Numbered from the stretch's first letter, positions 1 to 7,941 are shown. The stretch: 21,946 nucleotides of DNA from Bacteroidota bacterium (GCA_023429265.1 JAEYVS010000134.1:1-21946); one strand, 5' to 3'. A program made the numbers and translations. Notes: a model not told the origin generated them from the letters alone.

Positions 1-143
1 ACCACAGCTTCTGAGACTGCTATCTGGAGATTAATAAACCTGTCTTCCCTGAATTGAAGCTTTTGATTGAGCTTGATTAGTACCTGCTCTACCTTGTGTA
101 CTTCAGATCTGTCGCTATTAAGTTCGATGTAAATAGATTCCAA
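1..143 (-). CDS. Anti-sigma regulatory factor / RsbW-type ATPase, N-terminal fragment (cut by window edge)
   Basis: Reading leftward from a TTG at 143-141, the frame is open to the window edge and gives LESIYIELNSDRSEVHKVEQ, then a stretch ending RFINLQIAVSEAV. The final LQIAVSEAV matches the N-box region of HATPase_c_2 domains, where the conserved Glu precedes the Asn-Ala-(Ile/Val)-x-His-Gly segment that would lie just outside the window. Known members of this family are serine kinases or ATP-binding anti-sigma factors of partner-switching systems such as RsbW and SpoIIAB. The start is uncertain: the frame stays open back to about 197, with another TTG at 167-165 and no clear ribosome binding site. 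With the 143 start, the gene follows the stop of the upstream outer-membrane protein gene by 11 bp and probably shares its transcript. About 47 residues are visible, so the family call rests on one motif. Confidence 0.55.
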   Translation of the reverse strand, partial: MESIYIELNSDRSEVHKVEQVLIKLNQKLQFREDRFINLQIAVSEAV

Positions 144-154
144 TAGGCTGAAAT

Positions 155-2059
155 TTAAATATTCCAAATAATTCTTACGACCATTGATGCAGCGGAGTTA
201 TTATTCACAGGATTATCGTACTTATAATAATCTATCCCGCCTGTAAAATGAATATAAGAGTTATTTTTAAAGAAGACCCTCAGACCGGTTATGGGTCCAA
301 AAGTACGTATCGTACTGCTTAATGATTTAACCCCTTCATTATAGTTATAACGCTTTTGCTGGAAAAACTTATATCCTGCAGATAACTCAATAAAGTCAAA
401 AAAAACATAATTTATTGTTGTGTGTAAATTAACATCCTCAAAGAAAGTCAGGGGTCTGATGGAAAACGCTTCATCATTAAATTCTCCCTGTTCAGATAGC
501 TTTAACCCTGTGAATAAATTTACGAAAAAGTTATCTGTAATGTTATAATAAACGGAATCCTTAATTGTCAGCTGCCTGTAGGAGAAACTGGTTACCTGCG
601 AGACCAGGTCTTCGAACTCATAAACTGTGTAGTTTGCCAGCACTTGCACTGAGTTTTTAAACCATAATCCCTCAAAAGGCTGAAAAGTGCTGTTAGAGGT
701 AAGCCGATATATTGTATTGGTATTGTTATTCGAACTCCTTTCCTTATAAATATAAGCCAGCTTGTTAGAGCTTATGTCAAAAATTGTTTCCAGTATTAAT
801 GTACTGAGGTTATTATAAGTATGGGATAGCTCTCCGATTAAGAGCAGTTCATCTCTATCGTCAAAATTATCTTCGCTGTCAGTATCATACTTCAATATGG
901 ATGATGACCCGGCAAACCTGAATGTGTTGGTATTCGAGAGCCGGAAGAGATTATCCAGGAATAGCGATGTCCTGGAGCTGTTGTTGTTTTTTGCTTTTTC
1001 TATTGCCTCCAGCTGCCGGACAGTGGTTGGATTTAAGCCTCCAAGATTCGTAGGTTCATTTATTTCAGACCTTTCCATATGCAATATCCCTATTCTGGTG
1101 ATATTATTAGAAAAACTCGCATTAAGGTCTGCTCCAAATCTTAGCCTGTTTTCGCTTCGTTTCGAGTCATAATTATTGTCGAAAAGCACGGCTGATCCGG
1201 AGGACTTATATCTCAGCTCTTTGAGGACGTTTTTAGATGAAAAACCTCCCGAAAGGGTGATCAAATAATCGTTTGATAAAAGATATTTGACATCATCTTC
1301 TATGTTAAAATAGTTTTCTATCCTGGACTCAATATTATTATTGATTCCAAACTGATTTTTGATGTCGGTAGATGCCGGAAAATAAAAATCATTTCTCCTG
1401 TTATAATAGCTTACTCTCGCCGTGTTATTTGAGAATGGAGAAAAGACCTTAAATACTTCAGCAGACGCCAGGTAATTATAATTTTCCTTCTGGGTCAAGT
1501 CCTCGTAGGCAAGCCTGACATAGGCATTTGTCAGATAGTCTTCAATATTCAGATTCCCGATATCGGAGTTCAGCTCACCTCTAAAACCGGTGTTTTTCTC
1601 TCCTATCTGGTCATCGGTCAGGTACCCTATTTTTGAATTCAAAACCAGCATTTCATTGGGATAATAGTCAAAGTTAGCGAAGTAGAAATTGTGAGCGCTT
1701 TGATTGATAGCAATGCTCTTGTCGTCAGATAATGTGCTGATGCTTGTACCGAGACCGGTATAAAATTTCTCAGAAACTTTATAATCGGCAATTAAACTTA
1801 GCTCATTAAAATCCCTGAAGAAATTTTCCTGGAGCTTGGTGACATTGGATCTGAAATGATTTCTGAGAGTAAAACGGAATTTCTTTTCATCAAGACTGTA
1901 ATTCAGACGGGAATATAATAATGCAGAGCTTACGCTATTATCAAAATCCGTAGTAAAATAATTACCTGAGATCACAGAATCGGGATCTGAGGATATAAGC
2001 TGGGAAAAACCATTCACAAAAGTAAATCCCCATATGAGGCTAACCAAAAATCTCTTCAT
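155..2059 (-). CDS. Outer-membrane beta-barrel protein, unknown function
   Basis: This 634-residue protein begins with a classic signal peptide: MKR, a hydrophobic core, then NGFSQ around residue 20. The mature part is rich in Asn, Ser, Tyr and Phe. It shows alternating polar/hydrophobic strands throughout and ends in an amphipathic strand (VVRIIWNI), as expected for an outer-membrane barrel. I recognise no enzymatic motif and no TonB plug. The ATG lies inside the end of the upstream ABC ATPase gene (20 bp shared), which suggests translational coupling and a linked role. An RsbW-like gene follows 11 bp after its stop. It could be a structural or porin-like protein of a lineage-specific family. 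Location is fairly sure; function is unknown. Confidence 0.8.
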   Translation of the reverse strand: MKRFLVSLIWGFTFVNGFSQLISSDPDSVISGNYFTTDFDNSVSSALLYSRLNYSLDEKKFRFTLRNHFRSNVTKLQENFFRDFNELSLIADYKVSEKFYTGLGTSISTLSDDKSIAINQSAHNFYFANFDYYPNEMLVLNSKIGYLTDDQIGEKNTGFRGELNSDIGNLNIEDYLTNAYVRLAYEDLTQKENYNYLASAEVFKVFSPFSNNTARVSYYNRRNDFYFPASTDIKNQFGINNNIESRIENYFNIEDDVKYLLSNDYLITLSGGFSSKNVLKELRYKSSGSAVLFDNNYDSKRSENRLRFGADLNASFSNNITRIGILHMERSEINEPTNLGGLNPTTVRQLEAIEKAKNNNSSRTSLFLDNLFRLSNTNTFRFAGSSSILKYDTDSEDNFDDRDELLLIGELSHTYNNLSTLILETIFDISSNKLAYIYKERSSNNNTNTIYRLTSNSTFQPFEGLWFKNSVQVLANYTVYEFEDLVSQVTSFSYRQLTIKDSVYYNITDNFFVNLFTGLKLSEQGEFNDEAFSIRPLTFFEDVNLHTTINYVFFDFIELSAGYKFFQQKRYNYNEGVKSLSSTIRTFGPITGLRVFFKNNSYIHFTGGIDYYKYDNPVNNNSAASMVVRIIWNI

Positions 2060-2798
2060 AGGAAAATTTCTTCCTGCCGGATTCGGTCTTTAAGTCTTTA
2101 AATAAGTTCTCGAGATTTGTATAATCCTTAGAACCCTTCAGCTCTTCAGTGAGCTTATTTATTTCTACCATTCCATTATTCAATAAAAGAATACGGGTGG
2201 ATATTTTTTCAATAGTGTCAAGCAGGTGCGAGCAGTAGAAAATAGTCTTACCCCTTTCCGAAAGCGTTTTTATGAGGTCCTGGAAAACGAATATTGATTC
2301 AGCATCCAGTCCATTTAGGGGTTCATCTAAAAAGATTATTTCCGGGTCGTGAATAAGTGCTGATGTTATTAATACTTTTTGTTTATTGCCTTTTGAGAGC
2401 GTCGCGAGCGAGGAGTCCAGGAATTTATCAAATTCGAACAGATCAGCAAATCCCGATATCCGGTGTAAGGATGTATTTTTATCCATATTTCTGACATCCG
2501 CAATAAAATGAAGAAATTCTCTCGGGGTGAGGGAATTAAACAAATTACCGGTTTCCGGGACATACCCTATTATCTCTTTTACGGCTACAGGATCCTTTTT
2601 TACGTCAATCCCCTTTACTGTGACTTCTCCACTGTCAAAATCAAGCATTCCGCACAGTATTTTTATTGTAGTGCTTTTCCCCGCTCCATTAGCGCCTATG
2701 TAACCGCAGATTTCTCCTTTCGGCACATCAAAGCTAATCCCCTTCAAGGCTTTTACACCCCCCGGGTACTCTTTAAATACATCTTTTACCTGTATCAT
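2040..2798 (-). CDS. ABC transporter ATP-binding protein (ABC-2 type subfamily)
   Basis: The 252-residue protein is a complete ABC ATPase. Walker A GANGAGKST is at residues 35-43, the Q-loop is replaced by the GYVPE form (78-82) usual in ABC-2-type exporters, the signature is LSKGN (134-138), Walker B IIFLDE is at 154-159, and the H-loop SH is at 190-191. LSKG rather than LSGGQ is normal for this subfamily, so the ATPase should be active. In this subfamily the ATPase energises a separate membrane permease, often for drug, antibiotic or polysaccharide efflux, but no permease gene adjoins it. Upstream lies a divergent tRNA-Leu; downstream a beta-barrel gene overlaps its last 20 bp. No good Shine-Dalgarno precedes the ATG. 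The substrate cannot be told from sequence. Confidence 0.93.
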   Translation of the reverse strand: MIQVKDVFKEYPGGVKALKGISFDVPKGEICGYIGANGAGKSTTIKILCGMLDFDSGEVTVKGIDVKKDPVAVKEIIGYVPETGNLFNSLTPREFLHFIADVRNMDKNTSLHRISGFADLFEFDKFLDSSLATLSKGNKQKVLITSALIHDPEIIFLDEPLNGLDAESIFVFQDLIKTLSERGKTIFYCSHLLDTIEKISTRILLLNNGMVEINKLTEELKGSKDYTNLENLFKDLKTESGRKKFSYEEIFG

Positions 2799-2904
2799 AG
2801 CATTAATTTATGAAAATACTTCCCATTGGTTCAAGTCTATTATATTTTATGTTTTAGTTTACTTTAGATTCTTTTTTTATGACTTAATAAATTGAAATTC
2901 TAAG

Positions 2905-2932
2905 ATTATATTTTTACATTCCTTAGACTCAA
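2905..2932 (-). promoter_or_regulatory. Candidate sigma70-like promoter for the ABC ATPase operon
   Basis: On the minus strand there is TTGAGT, a 16-bp spacer, then TATAAT. It points at the ABC ATPase start and would leave a leader of about 100 nt. The region is very AT-rich, so chance matches are likely. In Bacteroidota the main sigma factor prefers other elements. This is a suggestion only. Confidence 0.3.
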
Positions 2933-2960
2933 ATTCCGTAATAAAGTTCTTTAGTTTCCA

Positions 2961-3044
2961 GCTCAAATGGCGAAATTGGTAGACGCGCTGCGTTCAGGGC
3001 GCAGTCCCGGCAACGGGGTAGGAGTTCGACTCTCCTTTTGAGCA
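2961..3044 (+). tRNA. tRNA-Leu (anticodon CAG)
   Basis: A class II tRNA folds from the sequence. The acceptor stem pairs GCTCAAA (2961-2967) with TTTGAGC (3037-3043), with discriminator A at 3044. The anticodon stem CTGCG/CGCAG encloses loop TTCAGGG, with anticodon CAG at 2995-2997, which reads CUG. A long variable arm (TCCCG-GCAA-CGGGG) is the hallmark of Leu/Ser tRNAs, and the T arm is AGGAG-TTCGACT-CTCCT. CCA is not encoded; ACA follows. recJ starts 24 nt after the discriminator on the same strand with no terminator between, so both may share a transcript. Confidence 0.97.
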
Positions 3045-3068
3045 CAATTAATTTAATTATAATGACAA

Positions 3069-4811
3069 TTGGAAAAAATTTGGAAACTAAAGGAGTTATC
3101 CGGAGAGAATGGCGCACCTGATAATGAAGGCATCGATACATTCATCGAAGAGATGCGCGCGCTCAGGACTAACATACAACTGCCTGAGACAATTCTGCGT
3201 ATTCTCTATTCTCGCGGGATAACCAACTATGCAAAGACAGTAAAGTTTTTTAGACCAACAAAAGAACGGCTTTATGATCCTTTTCTATTAAAGGATGCCC
3301 GAAAAGCTGCCGAACGCCTTACTGACATTATCGCAACCAAAGAAAAGATAATGGTACTGGGTGACTATGATGTAGATGGCACCTGCGGTGTATCATTGTT
3401 TTATCTTTTCCTGAAACATTTCGGGGTAGACTCGCAAATCTACATTCCTGATAGGATACTCGAAGGTTACGGCATATCCGAAAAGGCAATTAACCTTGCT
3501 CACGAACAGGGAATCAAACTCATCGTTGCCATTGATTGCGGAATCACCGCTTACGATAAGGTTGAATATGCAAAAACGCTGGGCATAGATTTCATAATTT
3601 GTGACCATCACCGTCCTCCTGATCTTATACCGGATGCTTTTGCAGTATTAGACCCTCTTAGAAAAGATGACACATATCCCTATAAGTATCTTTGCGGCAC
3701 CGGTGTAGCGTTTAAATTGGCTCAAGCAGTGTGCAAACTTATGAACGAAGAGGAGTTTGCGTTTACCCTGCTGGACTTTGTCGCCATTGCTACGGCTTCG
3801 GACATAGTACCCATTACCGATGAAAACAGGATAATGTTAAGTGAAGGACTGGATATGATTAATGAGAATCCCCGACCGTCAATCCGAACCATACTGGAAG
3901 CAAGCGGACTGGAGCCCGGTACGATAAATACCGGAAAAATAGTATTTACGCTAGCTCCTCGCATAAATGCAGTGGGAAGGCTTGGTGATGCCAAAAGAGC
4001 CGTGGAAATGCTAACCAGCCTGGATGATGAAGTTATAGGCAAATTGGCTGAAGAGCTGAATGAAGAAAATCTGAACCGACGTGAGATTGATAAGACCATA
4101 ACAGAGCACGCAATAAGACAATGCGAAGAGCTTATTTTATTAGACGGTAATTATACGCTCATCCTGCATAATGATGACTGGCATCCAGGTGTAATTGGAA
4201 TAGTGGCGGCAAGGATGGTGGAAAAATTCCATCTACCTTCAATTGTATTAACGACTGTAAACGGTGTAGCAAAAGGAAGCGCCAGAAGCATTTCGGGATT
4301 TAATATTTACGAAGCTCTTAAAAAATGTGAAGGGGAATTAATACAGTTCGGAGGGCACTATCATGCTGCCGGGTTAGAAATTCACATTGATAAGATCGAC
4401 ACATTTAAGAGCATGATGAATAAAATTGCATCAGAAGAGCTTTCACAGGACCAGCTAACCCCAGAGATGGAAATTGATGCGGAGATCACATTCGAGGATA
4501 TCTCCAGTCAATTCGTAAAGATACTAACATTCTTCGAGCCATTCGGACCCGAGAATATGACACCGATATTTATGACAAGGAAAGTCCAGATCATAGGTGA
4601 TGTCAGGTATGCCAAGAGCCATACCCATTTATTTAAAGTCAGGGACGAGACCGGAGTTTATTTTGATGCAGTGTTTTTCTCGTCTGAGAAGTTCCACGAG
4701 CAGCTCCAGCCGGGAGTTTACTGTGATATGTGTTACTCAGTTGATCATAACTACTGGAACGGGGCATATAAGACAAAGCTTAGAGTGCGTGACATGAAAT
4801 TCGTGTATTAA
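3069..4811 (+). CDS. recJ: Single-stranded-DNA-specific exonuclease RecJ
   Basis: RecJ degrades single-stranded DNA 5' to 3' in RecF-pathway recombination and mismatch/base-excision repair. The 580-residue protein has the DHH phosphoesterase core with DYDVDG (99-104), a further Asp in AIDCG (156) and DHH (179-181). It also has the DHHA1 domain with the substrate-binding FGGH (427-430) and a C-terminal OB-like region, all typical in length and order. The start is TTG at 3069, which gives MEKIWKLKE, a usual RecJ beginning. The ATG at 3062 is out of frame, and no Shine-Dalgarno is obvious. It heads a same-strand repair block with yebC, ruvC and ruvA. The metal-binding motifs are intact, so it should be active. 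Confidence 0.95.
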   Translation: MEKIWKLKELSGENGAPDNEGIDTFIEEMRALRTNIQLPETILRILYSRGITNYAKTVKFFRPTKERLYDPFLLKDARKAAERLTDIIATKEKIMVLGDYDVDGTCGVSLFYLFLKHFGVDSQIYIPDRILEGYGISEKAINLAHEQGIKLIVAIDCGITAYDKVEYAKTLGIDFIICDHHRPPDLIPDAFAVLDPLRKDDTYPYKYLCGTGVAFKLAQAVCKLMNEEEFAFTLLDFVAIATASDIVPITDENRIMLSEGLDMINENPRPSIRTILEASGLEPGTINTGKIVFTLAPRINAVGRLGDAKRAVEMLTSLDDEVIGKLAEELNEENLNRREIDKTITEHAIRQCEELILLDGNYTLILHNDDWHPGVIGIVAARMVEKFHLPSIVLTTVNGVAKGSARSISGFNIYEALKKCEGELIQFGGHYHAAGLEIHIDKIDTFKSMMNKIASEELSQDQLTPEMEIDAEITFEDISSQFVKILTFFEPFGPENMTPIFMTRKVQIIGDVRYAKSHTHLFKVRDETGVYFDAVFFSSEKFHEQLQPGVYCDMCYSVDHNYWNGAYKTKLRVRDMKFVY

Positions 4812-4865
4812 AATTTTGCCTTTATTATTTTGTTATAACTTAGATTTTTGTAATAAAACTATTTC

Positions 4866-4870
4866 AGGAG
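4866..4870 (+). promoter_or_regulatory. Ribosome binding site deciding the yebC GTG start
   Basis: AGGAG lies six bases before GTG at 4877. The site is strong by the standards of this window, and it fixes the non-ATG start that yields the canonical SGHSKW N-terminus of the YebC family. Confidence 0.7.
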
Positions 4871-4876
4871 AGTATA

Positions 4877-5620
4877 GTGTCAGGACATTCCAAATGGTCA
4901 ACAATTAAGCGCAAAAAAGCCGCTATAGACGCCAAAAGAGGCAAAATCTTCACAAAGATCCTTAAAGAGATTACCGTTGCGGCAAAGGCAGGTGGCGGAG
5001 ACCCGGATGCAAATCCAAGGCTGAGGCTTGCGATTACTACCGCAAAGTCCAATAACATGCCGATGGACAACATAAACCGCGCCATCAAAAAAGGAACGGG
5101 AGAGCTCGAAGGCGTTAACTATGAAGAAATGAATTATGAAGCTTACGGACCTCACGGCGTTGCTGTAATCATAGAATGCCTCACGGACAATAAGAATAGA
5201 ACAGTGGCGGATCTCAGGCATATTATTTCAAAGAATGGCGGTAATATGGGTGAAAGCGGCTCGGTTGCCTGGATGTTCGAAAGAAAGGGAGTTTTTTCCA
5301 TCAAAAAAAGTGTCATTGGAGAAGATGATCTGATGGAAATAGTGCTCGAAGCCGGTGCAGATGACCTAAAAAGTGAGGACGATGAGTATTATGAAGTGAT
5401 ATCCGCCGTCGAAAAATTCGACGAAGTAAGGAAGACACTTGAAGCTAAGAACATTGAGATAGATGAAGCATCATTACAATACCTTGCAAAAGATATGATC
5501 GAAAAAGACGGCAAGGAAGCTGAAGACGTAATAAAATTTGTCGAAGCGATCGAGGATAATGATGACGTACAGAATGTATTTTCAAATGCAGATCTGGAAG
5601 TAGAAGAACAGGCAGGTTAG
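4877..5620 (+). CDS. yebC: YebC/PmpR (TACO1) family protein
   Basis: The 247-residue protein starts SGHSKWSTIKRKKAAIDAKR after the initiator and continues with FTKILKEITVAAKAGGGDP, NPRLRLAI and NMPMDNINRAIKKG. These are the conserved N-terminal landmarks of the family, and the length is normal. Members have been described as DNA-binding regulators (PmpR), and the mitochondrial homologue TACO1 and some bacterial members act in translation, notably of proline-rich stretches; which role applies here is not visible. A GTG start is supported by an AGGAG six bases upstream. The gene sits between recJ and ruvC, an arrangement very common in bacteria. The 65 bp after recJ contain no obvious terminator. 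Confidence 0.95.
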   Translation: MSGHSKWSTIKRKKAAIDAKRGKIFTKILKEITVAAKAGGGDPDANPRLRLAITTAKSNNMPMDNINRAIKKGTGELEGVNYEEMNYEAYGPHGVAVIIECLTDNKNRTVADLRHIISKNGGNMGESGSVAWMFERKGVFSIKKSVIGEDDLMEIVLEAGADDLKSEDDEYYEVISAVEKFDEVRKTLEAKNIEIDEASLQYLAKDMIEKDGKEAEDVIKFVEAIEDNDDVQNVFSNADLEVEEQAG

Positions 5621-5638
5621 TGATCATAATATAATAAT

Positions 5639-6205
5639 ATGCGCATAATAGGCATAGACCCCGGTACATTGATGACAGGGATCGGCATAATAGAATGCTT
5701 ACCCGGTAATAAGGACATAACGCTCATACATTATGATTGCATAGTTCAGAAACCCGCGGAAAATCTCCCCAATAGATTAAAAAAGATTTACGACCTGTGC
5801 CTCGAATGCATCCGGGAATATAAGCCGGATGAATTTGCCATAGAAACTGCTTTTTACGGGAAAAACGTGCAATCTACGCTCAAGCTCGGGCAGGCACGAG
5901 GCGTGGCAATCATTGCGGCTGTTAATCATAACCTCGTTATTTCGGAATATTCACCGAGAGAAGTAAAAAAATCAGTAACGGGAAATGGTTCATCTTCCAA
6001 GGAGCACGTGAGAACGATAATTAAGAATATCCTGAACCTAAGCAGTGAGCCTGAGAATATTGATTCTTCCGATGCTCTTGCTATCGCAATTTGCCATTAT
6101 TTTAATCTGTCAAGCGGCATTAATTCAAGAGGCAATGGAAAGAAAAAGTATGATTGGAAGAAATTCGTAGAGGAAAATCCCGAAAAAGTAATCCTGCCAA
6201 GATAA
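5639..6205 (+). CDS. ruvC: Crossover junction endodeoxyribonuclease RuvC
   Basis: RuvC cuts Holliday junctions symmetrically as a dimer with RuvAB. The 188-residue protein keeps all four catalytic acids: Asp7 in IIGIDPG, Glu69 in FAIETAFYGKN, and Asp142 and Asp145 in NIDSSDALAIA. It also has the family stretch YSPREVKKSVTGNG. The C-terminus has a short basic tail (GKKKYDWKK) beyond the core. The stop TAA shares its last base with the ruvA ATG, so the two are translationally coupled. No Shine-Dalgarno precedes the ATG, and the gap from yebC is 18 bp. ruvB is not in the window. Confidence 0.96.
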   Translation: MRIIGIDPGTLMTGIGIIECLPGNKDITLIHYDCIVQKPAENLPNRLKKIYDLCLECIREYKPDEFAIETAFYGKNVQSTLKLGQARGVAIIAAVNHNLVISEYSPREVKKSVTGNGSSSKEHVRTIIKNILNLSSEPENIDSSDALAIAICHYFNLSSGINSRGNGKKKYDWKKFVEENPEKVILPR

Positions 6206-6807
6206 TGATATCATCACTAAGAGGCAAAATAATTTCTATCAAAAACACCGAAATCCTGATGGATGTAAACGGTGTAGGGTACCAGGTTTTCATCACAAAA
6301 AGGCTATCCTCTGAATTGCCGGGCATCGATTCGGAATTTATCATTATAACCCACCTTGATGTAAAGGAAAGCTCTCTTATACTATATGGCTTTGCTGATG
6401 AAAAGGAACGTGAGCTTTTCAAAATGCTCATTACCGTAAACGGAATCGGACCTAAGCTCGCTCATACGGTACTAACTAATTCTACTTTCGAGGAGGTTAT
6501 GGGTCTGATAACGGGAACCAACAGGGCGCTGAAGATACCCGGTCTCGGAGCAAAAAAGATCGACCTCATTGCAATGACACTTAAAGATAAGATCTTTAAA
6601 ATTAGTTCAGGAATGGAATCTGAAAACATTACTTATTCAATCGACACAAAAGATAAAAACGTAAGCGAGGCAGTCGGAGCGCTGATCAGCCTCGGGTACT
6701 CAAAAAATGAAGCTGAGAGAATAATCGGCGAAGTCACAAAAGATGAAGACACTTCTTCCCTTTCTACGGAAGAGATAATCAGAAAATCATTGCAATACTC
6801 ATCATAA
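6205..6807 (+). CDS. ruvA: Holliday junction branch migration complex subunit RuvA
   Basis: RuvA forms tetramers that bind Holliday junctions and load the RuvB motor. From the ATG at 6205 the protein is 200 residues, the usual RuvA length, and begins MISSLRGKI as expected. The frame is open back to 6154, but that would add 17 unlike-RuvA residues inside ruvC, so I reject that start. The OB-fold N-domain (LRGKI, DVNGVGYQV) is followed by two helix-hairpin-helix motifs, NGIGPKLA (79-86) and PGLGAKK (112-118). Domain III at the end (ALISLGYSKNEAERII) is the part that contacts RuvB. It is coupled to ruvC by the TAATG overlap; ppa follows 11 bp later. Confidence 0.96.
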   Translation: MISSLRGKIISIKNTEILMDVNGVGYQVFITKRLSSELPGIDSEFIIITHLDVKESSLILYGFADEKERELFKMLITVNGIGPKLAHTVLTNSTFEEVMGLITGTNRALKIPGLGAKKIDLIAMTLKDKIFKISSGMESENITYSIDTKDKNVSEAVGALISLGYSKNEAERIIGEVTKDEDTSSLSTEEIIRKSLQYSS

Positions 6808-6818
6808 ATCATTCACTA

Positions 6819-7493
6819 ATGGAAAAAGAATTACAGAAGATCTGGCGCGAAATACGAACGATTTTAAAAGCACATCCCTGGCACGGAGTTCACATCGGGG
6901 ATAATTTTCCTGACATTGTGACAAGTTACATTGAGATCGTGCCGACAGATACCGTAAAGTATGAAATTGATAAACACAGCGGGATGCTGACCATCGATAG
7001 ACCGCAGATGTATTCCAATATATGTCCCACACCCTATGGCTTTGTCCCTCAGACTTTCTGCGGAGAAAAGGTAGCCGGATACTGCAGAGAAAAAACAGGG
7101 CGGGATGATATTATCGGAGATGGTGACCCCCTCGACATTTGCGTGCTGACAGAAAAGTCCATAAACCAGGGTAATATACTCCTCAAAGCCATCCCAATTG
7201 GAGGATTGCGTATGATCGACAATAATGAGGCGGATGATAAGATAATTGCCGTTATGAAGGGAGATAGCGTTTACGGAAGCTGGAAGGATATTAAAGACTG
7301 TCCGGCACCTTTGATCGACAGGCTGCAGCATTATTTCCTCACATATAAGGAAGCACCGGGGAAACCTAAAAAAGAGGTTGAGATAACGGATATCTACGGC
7401 AGAGAGGAAGCTCTGGACATAATACGTAGAAGCTATGAGGATTACATAGACCTTTATGGAAATATTAATGAGCTTTTAAAAGCTGAGAAGTGA
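6819..7493 (+). CDS. ppa: Inorganic pyrophosphatase, family I
   Basis: This soluble enzyme hydrolyses pyrophosphate to two phosphates and pulls biosynthetic reactions forward. The signature DGDPLD (101-106) carries the metal-binding aspartates. The substrate-site stretch KYEIDK (47-52) and the segment TPYGFVPQTF (71-80) are present. At 224 residues it is longer than the roughly 175-residue E. coli type. The extra residues include an insert between FVPQTF and DGDPLD (GEKVAGYCREKTGRDD), a form I associate with Chlamydia, spirochaete and Bacteroidota-group enzymes. It ends the plus-strand operon. Its TGA abuts the crcB stop on the other strand (TGATCA), with no separate terminator seen. Confidence 0.95.
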   Translation: MEKELQKIWREIRTILKAHPWHGVHIGDNFPDIVTSYIEIVPTDTVKYEIDKHSGMLTIDRPQMYSNICPTPYGFVPQTFCGEKVAGYCREKTGRDDIIGDGDPLDICVLTEKSINQGNILLKAIPIGGLRMIDNNEADDKIIAVMKGDSVYGSWKDIKDCPAPLIDRLQHYFLTYKEAPGKPKKEVEITDIYGREEALDIIRRSYEDYIDLYGNINELLKAEK

Positions 7494-7871
7494 TCAGGAT
7501 CCGGAGACAATAAGCCCGATCTGTCTGCCGGCATAAACTGCAAATAAGCAAAGTACAATATTCAGCACCACGTTCAGCATTGCCTGGAAAATGTGCCCCG
7601 TATCGAATAACATCATTGTCTCGTGTGAAAAAGCTGACATCGTAGTAAAAGACCCTAAAAAACCAATTGCAGCCAGATCACGAAGATTGATCGTCAATTC
7701 CCTATCATAAGTAATCCCATACAATAACATCCCCAGGATAAAGCTTCCGAGTACATTCACTACCAGTGTACCCATTGGAAACGTAGCCATATAATTGTTG
7801 ACGAATTTCTGTACCAGGAAGCGTGAGATTGCCCCCAGAAAGCCGCCAATTCCTATAAGTAAGATTTGCAT
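7494..7871 (-). CDS. crcB: Fluoride exporter CrcB/Fluc
   Basis: A 125-residue, four-helix membrane protein of the Fluc family, which works as a dual-topology dimer expelling fluoride. Diagnostic segments are GGFLGAISR (9-17), GTLVVNVLGSF (34-44, with the pore-lining Asn39) and GFLGSFTTMSAFSHE (70-84), which contains the TT-x-S element and the Phe81 of the fluoride path. It is a single full-length copy, as in homodimeric Fluc. Upstream there is no sequence resembling the fluoride (crcB) riboswitch, and only about 37 bp separate the start from the preceding gene's terminator. An AGGTAA about 8 bases before the ATG may serve as ribosome binding site. Confidence 0.94.
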   Translation of the reverse strand: MQILLIGIGGFLGAISRFLVQKFVNNYMATFPMGTLVVNVLGSFILGMLLYGITYDRELTINLRDLAAIGFLGSFTTMSAFSHETMMLFDTGHIFQAMLNVVLNIVLCLFAVYAGRQIGLIVSGS

Positions 7872-7908
7872 TGAGGAAATTACCTAAAAACAGGGGTTTT
7901 TTGAATAT

Positions 7909-7941
7909 AAAAAAAAACCGCCCCGATGGGGTCGGGACGGT
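7909..7941 (-). terminator. Rho-independent terminator after the metallophosphoesterase gene
   Basis: On the minus strand CCGTCCCGA, loop CCCCA, TCGGGGCGG forms a 9-bp stem with one G-U pair (7918-7940; an A-T pair with 7941 extends it to 10). Nine T follow (7917-7909). It is strong and lies between the metallophosphoesterase gene and crcB. Confidence 0.88.

Noticed and set aside
2040..2059. ATPase/barrel overlap as a frameshifted fusion gene
   Set aside because: Both proteins are complete: the ATPase ends normally and the second begins with a proper signal peptide.
3722..4099. Minus-strand open frame of 125 codons inside recJ
   Set aside because: The Ser/Ile-rich translation is typical of an antisense shadow of a conserved gene.
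6154..6204. Upstream in-frame extension of ruvA
   Set aside because: It adds 17 residues inside ruvC that do not fit the RuvA N-terminus; MISSLRGKI at 6205 gives the standard 200 residues and a TAATG junction.
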